Source of the DNA: Natronohydrobacter sp.
Lineage (GTDB): Bacteria > Pseudomonadota > Alphaproteobacteria > Rhodobacterales > Rhodobacteraceae
Direction of reading: 5' to 3'
DNA: 29,185 nucleotides
Assembly (NCBI GenBank): GCA_007118445.1
Contig: SKRP01000291.1
Span: 1-29,185, forward strand
Made by a program: the position numbers and the translations under genes. Positions 22,993 through 29,185 of the stretch are shown piece after piece. Every line of letters starts with the position of its first letter. Positions within the stretch are counted from its first letter, which is position 1. The notes beneath the pieces are model-generated. The model had not been told where the DNA came from. It searched no databases and worked only from the letters and a program-made list of their open reading frames with translations.

Positions 22993-23755
22993 GGCCTGCA
23001 ATGCCGGGATCGCGCCAGAGCTGGAACGCCGTCGTCTGGGCTTTGCCAGCCGCGCCGACCAGCGCGCCTATGTCGCGGCTTACCGCGATTTTCTCGACCG
23101 GACACTGGCGCAGTCCGATGCGCAGCGTTTCATCGCCTCCAGCGAGCATATCCATGCCTGGCTGACCACGCCCGAGCAGATCGCAGCGCTGGACCGTTTC
23201 CTCTGCGCACGGTTTTCCGAAGTGCGCTATATGGTCTATCTGCGCGCGCAGGATGAGCTGATCCTCTCGTCCTATTCCGAAGCGATCAGGCGCGGGGCGA
23301 CGCATGATTTCCGCGCACATCTGTCCCGCCATGCGCGGCTGAACCATTGGGCGCGGCTGAAACACTGGCATCAGGTGATTGGCCGCCAGCGGCTGATGAT
23401 CCGGCTGCTGCGCAAGGATGCCTTGGCGGGCGGGGATTTGCTGAGCGATTTCTGCGCGGCGACAGGGATTGACCGATGCGGGTTGCACCAGCCGCCGCGC
23501 GTCAATACCGCGCTCAGTGCCGGGGAAATCGCCCTGCGCCGACAGCTGAATCAGCGCCTGCCGGTGCTGGGCCGTGACGGGCAGTTGCACCCGCTCTATC
23601 GCCGGGCGCTGCATTGGCTGCTGCCCTTGACACGGGGTGCGGCGCAGCCCCTGACGTTGAGCCCCGCCGAAAGGGCCGATATCCGGGCGCGCAATGCGCC
23701 CGGCAATGAGAAGATCCGAAAACGTTATTTCCGTGACCGGCCCGCGCTGTTCTGA
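22832..23755 (+). CDS. P-loop sulfotransferase-like protein
   Basis: A 307-residue cytoplasmic protein. The N-terminus IHIGIPKSGTSSIQ (residues 4-17) is the PAPS-binding 5'-phosphosulfate loop pattern PKSGTSS of the sulfotransferase superfamily. A second region with FIASSEHIHAWL (about 102-113) and VYLRAQDELILSSYSEAI (about 134-151) contains the R and S residues expected for the 3'-phosphate site (R-x7-8-S). This suggests transfer of sulfate to the polysaccharide made by the neighbouring glycosyltransferases, but the overall family is broad and some members have no proven activity. The ATG at 22832 has AGGGGG nine bases upstream. The gene begins 161 bp inside the GT4 frame and its end overlaps the convergent GT2 gene by 31 bp. 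Confidence 0.8.
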   Translation: MKAIIHIGIPKSGTSSIQAFLGMNCAALREQKVLYAPFNPQFGSQFEFATTALEACNAGIAPELERRRLGFASRADQRAYVAAYRDFLDRTLAQSDAQRFIASSEHIHAWLTTPEQIAALDRFLCARFSEVRYMVYLRAQDELILSSYSEAIRRGATHDFRAHLSRHARLNHWARLKHWHQVIGRQRLMIRLLRKDALAGGDLLSDFCAATGIDRCGLHQPPRVNTALSAGEIALRRQLNQRLPVLGRDGQLHPLYRRALHWLLPLTRGAAQPLTLSPAERADIRARNAPGNEKIRKRYFRDRPALF

Positions 23756-25446
23756 CCACCGCCGAGGCAAAGGCGCAGGATCGGCGCGCGCGCGGTCGCC
23801 TCTGATGGGGCGGGCAATCCCGCGCTGCGCCGTGCCAGCCCGGCGCGCAGGGCCGAGCCGAGCCGCGCCAGCCGGGTCGGATGCCTTGCCATCTGCATCT
23901 GCGCCAGATGCGCGAAAACCGTGCTGCGGTCGGTCGGGGACAAGGGCAGAACAGTGCCGGGACTGTCGCGCAAGGCGACCGACAGCGCGCGCAGATCAAG
24001 CAGCGGGCGGGGGCCAAGCTGCAGCGTCTGGCGCGGCGTATGGGTGCGTCGCGGCGACAGATGCGCGGCCAGCGCGCAGGCCGCGACCGGATCAGGGCTG
24101 CCTGACAGGGCCGCGCGCAAGGGCGCTTGCAGCAGCTGCAGGGCATCACGATGCAGCATCAAAGCGGCCGGATCGGGCGCGGCCAGCGCCGTGTCGGTCA
24201 GAGCAAGACCCGTATCATCAAGGGGGCGCGGCCCGTTGTGCAGAGCCGCTGTGATCACGCAAAGCGCGTCGCAGGCGCGGGCGGTTTCCAGGCAGGTCAC
24301 GGCCCAGTCGGGCGCGGGCAGGTCGCCGGCCTGCAGGCAGGCGACCCATGCCATCTGCCGGCTGTCCAGCGCGCGCAGCATGGCCGCGATGCTGCCTTGG
24401 CCTTCGATCACCTCGATCTGCGCGACAGGCAGGGTCTGGCGGGACAGCGCGGCTTGGGTTGCGGCCTGCGCTTCACCTGGTCCCGCGTGCAGCAGGACAT
24501 GCAGGCGCAGATCCGGGTCCAGGAGGGGCGCAGGCTGCGGCGAAATGTCATGGCCTCCGGCGCGGTCCCAGCGCAGCCCCAGGTCAGTCATTAGTGCAGC
24601 GGCACAGTTGAGAAAGTCGGATTTCAGCGACGCAGGCGCGGGCGGTTCCAGCCGCTCATGGATCAGTCGTGTGGCAAGGCGCGACAGGCCCGCCTGACTG
24701 TGCTGCACGGGCGCATCGCGGATGATCCCGGCGACCTCGCGCAGCCGGTCGAGCTGCTGGAACATGGCGCTGTCCGCCCGTGCGGTGATCTGGCCCTCGC
24801 GCCCGCGTCGGTAGTGATAGAGCGGCTGCGGCAGGTAGCGTAGCCGTCCGGACTTGCAGGCCAGTTCCCAGAAGAAGGGATGATCCTCGAACAGCGCGCC
24901 GGGGGTGAACCGCGTCCCGCCGATCAGCGCACGACGGTAGAGCTTGTTCCAGGCCGAGGGAAACAGCCGCGCGATTGCGCGCGCATCAGACAGGTCGATC
25001 CATTCTGGCGCGCCCCGGGCAAAAGGGCGTCCGTGAATGGCCGAATGATCCTGCTGCCGCCCGTCGGGCCAGAACAGCGACAGCGCCGAGGCAGTCCAGT
25101 CCGCGCCGCTTTGCTGTATAGCCGTCAGATGGCAGCGCAGGAACCCGGGCGCATAGCGATCATCCCCGTCCAGAAAGGCGATGAACGCCCCGCGCGCTGC
25201 GTCCAGACCCGTATTGCGCGCGACCGACAGGCCCTGATGCGCCTGCCGGATCAGGCGAAAGCGCGGGTCATCCGTGATTGCGGCCTCGATTTCGACGCTA
25301 CTGGCATCGTCGGAGCCGTCATCGATGACCAGCACCTCGAAATCACGGAAATCCTGCGCTCTGACCGAGGTTATGGCCTCGGTCACAAAGCCCGCAAGGT
25401 TATGGCAGGTCAGGATGATCGTGATGGCGGGGCTGTTGCCGGGCAT
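23725..25446 (-). CDS. Glycosyltransferase family 2 with a degenerate second GT-A-like half
   Basis: A 573-residue protein. Residues 7-200 form a standard GT2 domain: ITIILTCHNLAGFV (8-21), VIDDGSDDAS (40-49), the DxD-type FLDGDD (91-96) and a later FEDHPF (186-191), probably the catalytic-base region. Residues about 314-445 repeat the pattern in degraded form: a hydrophobic strand HVLLHAG, then IEVIEGQGSIAAMLRAL (344-360) and AWVACLQAGDLPAPDWA (366-382), where QAGD takes the place of the DxD motif. The C-terminal 100 residues are Arg/Ala-rich. The protein likely transfers a sugar in surface glycan synthesis. The start is preceded by a poor ribosome site and follows the ferredoxin gene by 15 bp, so it may depend on that transcript. 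Its end overlaps the convergent sulfotransferase-like gene. Confidence 0.85.
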   Translation of the reverse strand: MPGNSPAITIILTCHNLAGFVTEAITSVRAQDFRDFEVLVIDDGSDDASSVEIEAAITDDPRFRLIRQAHQGLSVARNTGLDAARGAFIAFLDGDDRYAPGFLRCHLTAIQQSGADWTASALSLFWPDGRQQDHSAIHGRPFARGAPEWIDLSDARAIARLFPSAWNKLYRRALIGGTRFTPGALFEDHPFFWELACKSGRLRYLPQPLYHYRRGREGQITARADSAMFQQLDRLREVAGIIRDAPVQHSQAGLSRLATRLIHERLEPPAPASLKSDFLNCAAALMTDLGLRWDRAGGHDISPQPAPLLDPDLRLHVLLHAGPGEAQAATQAALSRQTLPVAQIEVIEGQGSIAAMLRALDSRQMAWVACLQAGDLPAPDWAVTCLETARACDALCVITAALHNGPRPLDDTGLALTDTALAAPDPAALMLHRDALQLLQAPLRAALSGSPDPVAACALAAHLSPRRTHTPRQTLQLGPRPLLDLRALSVALRDSPGTVLPLSPTDRSTVFAHLAQMQMARHPTRLARLGSALRAGLARRSAGLPAPSEATARAPILRLCLGGGQNSAGRSRK

Positions 25447-25461
25447 CCCCGCACCGCTGGG

Positions 25462-25785
25462 TCAGATCTGCTTTTCGGGCATATGCACGACCAGCCCGTC
25501 CAGCGCATCGCTCACCTTGAGCTGGCAGGTCAGGCGCGAGCGGGCGGCATCGGGCTGATAGGCGAAATCGAGCATATCCTCTTCCATCGCGTCCTTGGCG
25601 GGCAGTTTCTCGACCCAGTCGGGCGCGACATAGACATGGCAGGTCGAGCAGGCGCAGGCCCCGCCGCAATCGGCCTCGATCCCCGGAATGCCATTGTCGC
25701 GCGCGCCTTCCATCACAGTCAGGCCGGGGGCGACATCGACGACATGTTCGGTCCCGTTGAATTCGATATAGGTGATCTTCGCCAT
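25462..25785 (-). CDS. fdxE: [2Fe-2S] ferredoxin, adrenodoxin type
   Basis: A 107-residue soluble electron carrier. The four cluster cysteines are in CGGACACSTC (C-x5-C-x2-C, around residues 40-49) and in RLTCQLKV (about residue 86), the arrangement of adrenodoxin/putidaredoxin-type ferredoxins. The acidic segment DAMEEDMLDFA resembles the partner-binding helix of this class. Length and sequence match the Rhodobacter ferredoxin VI type (fdxE), so the symbol is offered with moderate confidence; the electron partner is unknown. The start at 25785 is chosen because AGAGGA lies seven bases upstream and it gives the standard N-terminus MAKITYIEFNG; the longer open frame has no support. A tandem duplication just upstream repeats the ribosome site. 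Confidence 0.93.
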   Translation of the reverse strand: MAKITYIEFNGTEHVVDVAPGLTVMEGARDNGIPGIEADCGGACACSTCHVYVAPDWVEKLPAKDAMEEDMLDFAYQPDAARSRLTCQLKVSDALDGLVVHMPEKQI

Positions 25786-25790
25786 GAAAT

Positions 25791-25818
25791 CCTCTTTCGC
25801 GCTGCCTCTTTCGCGCTG
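25791..25818. repeat. 14-bp tandem duplication covering the ferredoxin ribosome site
   Basis: CCTCTTTCGCGCTG occurs twice without a gap, at 25791-25804 and 25805-25818. On the minus strand each copy contains AGAGG, so the ferredoxin mRNA leader carries two Shine-Dalgarno-like sites 14 nt apart. The one nearer the ATG has normal spacing. Confidence 0.85.
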
Positions 25819-25964
25819 AAATAAGCCAGTGCTGCCGGATTGACCAGCCTCAATCACAGCACAAACCACCGCAGCTTTGTCACGTGTCTGACCATTTTCT
25901 GCCCGAATCCCCCTGCATTGTTTCAGCATGAGAAAAAACAACCGCAAGCAGAGGCAGGCCTGAT

Positions 25965-26405
25965 ATGACAAAAACCGCTGAATTCAGTCTGAGCATGGCG
26001 CTCGTGCTTGTCATGAGCCTGCCCGCGTCCATCCTCTCGGCCGAAACTATTGATGCAACGCGCGCGCGGATCGATCTGGCCAGTATCGCGCCGCCGACTT
26101 CCGAGACGCGCGCCTGCTGGGCACGCTATTCCACCAATGGCGCGCAAGCGCGCAACGGTGTGATCGAGGAAGTGGCCTTTCGCGTGCCCTGCCCGGAGGT
26201 CATGGGACAGAGCTTCATGGAAACATTGCAACGCGCGCTGATCGCGCGGGGATTCCATGAGGGGCCGGTGACAGGCAGGCCCGATGCGCAAACCCGCGCG
26301 GCCGTGCAGGCGTTCCAGCGCGAAAACGGCTTCAACAGTCCGATTCTGACGCTCGAGACCGCGCAACGTCTGGGGCTGTTGCCGATCAATCTGACCCGCA
26401 ACTGA
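25965..26405 (+). CDS. Secreted peptidoglycan-binding domain protein
   Basis: A 146-residue protein with a signal peptide (about 1-26; hydrophobic MALVLVMSLPASIL then SAE). A short region with two Cys (CWARYS at about 51 and VPCPEV at about 76) is followed by a PG_binding_1 domain (about 82-140): ETLQRALIARGFHEGPVTGRPDAQTRAAVQAFQREN, the usual two-helix plus loop motif with G-x-x-D-x-x-T. It is probably periplasmic and attached to the cell wall; no catalytic domain is present, so its role is unknown. It is divergent from the ferredoxin gene across 179 bp and ends before a strong terminator. Confidence 0.85.
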   Translation: MTKTAEFSLSMALVLVMSLPASILSAETIDATRARIDLASIAPPTSETRACWARYSTNGAQARNGVIEEVAFRVPCPEVMGQSFMETLQRALIARGFHEGPVTGRPDAQTRAAVQAFQRENGFNSPILTLETAQRLGLLPINLTRN

Positions 26406-26428
26406 CGCAAGCGGTCGGTCATGAACGC

Positions 26429-26459
26429 AAAACGCGCGCCCGAGCAGGGCGCGCGTTTT
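26429..26459. terminator. Bidirectional intrinsic terminator between PG-binding gene and degP
   Basis: AAAACGCGCGCCC (26429-26441), loop GAGCA, GGGCGCGCGTTTT (26447-26459): a perfect 13-bp palindromic stem flanked by A4 and T4, so it works on both strands. It lies between the convergent peptidoglycan-binding gene and degP, 24 bp after one stop and 25 bp after the other. Confidence 0.9.
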
Positions 26460-26484
26460 CAGGTTGTGCGACTGGCTGGACAGG

Positions 26485-27951
<1,467 letters not shown>

Positions 27952-28037
27952 CCGTTTACTCTCCTGTTCTCTGTGGCCAGAGGCACTGGCCCCACTCTCT
28001 GAGGTCAATCTATGCGAGCTTCGGGCAAACGCAAATT

Positions 28038-28073
28038 GTGAAACACAGTCTCAACCAGACGTGAAACGCTGTC
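28038..28073. promoter_or_regulatory. Direct repeats upstream of degP, candidate regulator site
   Basis: GTGAAACACAGTC (28038-28050) and GTGAAACGCTGTC (28061-28073) match at 11 of 13 positions with 23 bp start to start, about two helical turns. They lie 87-122 bp upstream of the degP start, in the gap after the DUF2065 gene. Response regulators of the OmpR type bind such tandem sites, so stress control of degP is a reasonable guess. Confidence 0.45.
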
Positions 28074-28090
28074 ACCAACACGCCGCAGAG

Positions 28091-28294
28091 TCAGGCGCTG
28101 CCGATCATGCGTGCAATTGTCACCAGCACAATCCCGGCCACCAGCGCCAGAATACCGATCAGGCGGCGCGCGTCGAAAGGCATGTCGGCCAGCATCCGCA
28201 GGATGTCGTCCAGACGACGAGGGGCCAGTGCAAAGACCAGCCCCTCGAAAATCAGCACCAGCCCGAGGGCCAGAATGATGGTTTGCGCGCTCAC
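28091..28294 (-). CDS. DUF2065 family small membrane protein (YjeT-like)
   Basis: A 67-residue protein with two membrane segments (about 5-23, IILALGLVLIFEGLVFAL; and about 44-62, LIGILALVAGIVLVTIA) separated by a short basic loop containing PRRLDDILRMLADMP. This is the DUF2065 family, whose E. coli member yjeT also lies just downstream of hflC. Function is not known; the location suggests a role with the HflKC/FtsH membrane protease complex. The start is GTG at 28294, immediately after the hflC TAG with no spacer. A ribosome site is hardly visible, so translation is probably coupled to hflC. Confidence 0.85.
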   Translation of the reverse strand: MSAQTIILALGLVLIFEGLVFALAPRRLDDILRMLADMPFDARRLIGILALVAGIVLVTIARMIGSA

Positions 28295-29185
28295 CTAGTT
28301 GCCGATGATCGCTTCCAGCTCGCGCACCGCATCCGGCTCTTCCGGGTCGGGTTCGGGTGCGCGCTGTTGCAGCGTCTCCGGGTCTTCGGCCAGCCGGTCA
28401 GCAGCATCGCGCACAGCTGCCAGCACCTCTTCGCCAGCCCCGTCAGAGCGCAGGAAGGCAAAGAATTCACTATCCGGGCGCAGCACCATGGTCGAATTGT
28501 CCCCGCGCAGCGCCCGCTCATAGCTTTGCATCGAGCGCGTGAAGGCGAAGAATTCCGGGTCCAGGTTGAAGGCTTCAGCGTAAACGCGGTTGCGCTCTGC
28601 GTCGGCTTCACCGCGGATGATTTCGGCTTCGCGGCGCGAGGCCGAGACCAGCTCGATCACGGTCCGGTCGGCAAGCGCGCGGACACGCTGCGCGGCCTCG
28701 TTCCCGCGTGCGCGTTCATCAGCGGCTTCGCGCTCACGTTCTGCGCGCATCCGGGCGAAGGTCGCTTCAAGGTTTTCCTGCGGCAGGTCAGTGCGGGTCA
28801 GGCGCACGTCGATCACTTCGATCCCCAGTGTCTGCGCTTCGCGCCGCGCCAGTTCGCGGATGCGGTTCATCAGCCCGGTCCGGTCTTCGGACAGAACGGC
28901 AGATGATGGCACCGAGCCCAGCACTTCGCGAATGGCCGCGTTCATGATGCGGTCCATGCGGCCCTGTGCGGCGCGCGCCCCGTCGACGCCCACGGCTTCG
29001 CGGAAGCGGCGCACATCGGCCAGACGCCAGCGCAGGAACGCATCTACAACCAGACGCCGGTCATCGAGCGGCGTGACTTCGAGCGGCTGAGTCTGCAGAC
29101 CCAGAATCCGCGCATCATAGCGAACCACTTCCTGAATGAAGGGGATCTTGAAGCCCAGACCCGGTTCGGTGATTTCCTGTTTCAC
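28295..29185 (-). CDS. hflC: HflC, modulator of the FtsH protease (5' end outside window)
   Basis: The C-terminal 296 residues of HflC, a stomatin/prohibitin-family (SPFH) inner-membrane protein that with HflK surrounds FtsH and modulates its proteolysis. The window begins at the segment ITEPGLGFKIPFIQEVV, the start of the SPFH domain just after the N-terminal membrane anchor, so about 30-45 residues are missing. Band-7 domain features follow: LDDRRLVVDAFLRWRLAD, IREVLGSVP and LGIEVIDVRLTRTDLPQE. A long charged coiled coil comes next (about 135-205, REREAADERARGNEAAQRVRAL), then the HflC-type DPEFFAFTRSMQSYERAL. The C-terminal tail is acidic and Pro-rich. The GTG at the window edge is an ordinary internal codon. 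It is upstream of the DUF2065 gene and degP in the same orientation. Confidence 0.95.
   Translation of the reverse strand: MKQEITEPGLGFKIPFIQEVVRYDARILGLQTQPLEVTPLDDRRLVVDAFLRWRLADVRRFREAVGVDGARAAQGRMDRIMNAAIREVLGSVPSSAVLSEDRTGLMNRIRELARREAQTLGIEVIDVRLTRTDLPQENLEATFARMRAEREREAADERARGNEAAQRVRALADRTVIELVSASRREAEIIRGEADAERNRVYAEAFNLDPEFFAFTRSMQSYERALRGDNSTMVLRPDSEFFAFLRSDGAGEEVLAAVRDAADRLAEDPETLQQRAPEPDPEEPDAVRELEAIIGN

Noticed and set aside
22295..23770. 491-codon minus-strand open frame opposite GT4 and the sulfotransferase-like gene
   Set aside because: Crosses two supported genes on the other strand and shows no motif.

Overview
The window looks like chromosomal DNA of an alphaproteobacterium of the Rhodobacterales (Rhodobacteraceae/Roseobacter type). 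The evidence is high GC content, Flp prepilins carrying a G-AVTVD-W/F processing site, an OmpA-like lipoprotein inside the tad locus, and an hflC / DUF2065 / degP cluster. The genus cannot be fixed from sequence reading alone. No rRNA, tRNA, CRISPR array, insertion sequence or integrase was seen.

Left edge (1-1787): the tail of an unidentified plus-strand gene meets thioredoxin reductase (trxB) end to end. trxB is divergent from an Lrp/AsnC regulator, and the gap between them holds two copies of a 10-bp sequence spaced 21 bp apart.

Region 1890-14085 is a complete-looking tad/flp (tight adherence, type IVc pilus) locus on the minus strand. Reading in the direction of transcription: two Flp prepilins, CpaB/RcpC, the secretin CpaC/RcpA, a Tat-type OmpA-like lipoprotein, CpaE/TadZ, the ATPase CpaF/TadA, TadB, TadC, two TPR lipoproteins (TadD-like), the prepilin peptidase CpaA/TadV and an AAA ATPase with an N-terminal winged-helix-like part. 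A strong hairpin separates the two flp genes, and an intrinsic terminator after the OmpA gene splits the locus into at least two transcription blocks. The minor pseudopilins TadE/F/G are not in the window.

Region 14419-25446 is a cell-surface block. It has a large secreted RTX protein (propeller-like N-terminus, short RTX block, proline linker, 24 consecutive nonapeptides). It also has two GT2 glycosyltransferases, one GT4 glycosyltransferase, a P-loop sulfotransferase-like protein and a group-2-type capsule ABC exporter: the permease on the minus strand, the PCP/KpsE-like protein and the ATPase on the plus strand. This fits synthesis and export of a surface polysaccharide, possibly sulfated. 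The outer-membrane channel and the KpsC/S-type initiation enzymes are absent from the window. The GT4 and sulfotransferase genes overlap by 161 bp.

Right edge (25462-29185): an adrenodoxin-type [2Fe-2S] ferredoxin, a secreted peptidoglycan-binding protein, a strong bidirectional terminator, then minus-strand degP, a DUF2065 membrane protein and hflC (its 5' end is outside the window), an envelope and membrane protein quality-control cluster. I saw no clearly new defence or mobile system. The items most worth following up are the AAA ATPase tied to the tad operon, the RTX protein lying between the pilus and polysaccharide loci, the overlapping glycosyltransferase/sulfotransferase pair, and the glycosyltransferase with a second, degenerate GT-A-like half.
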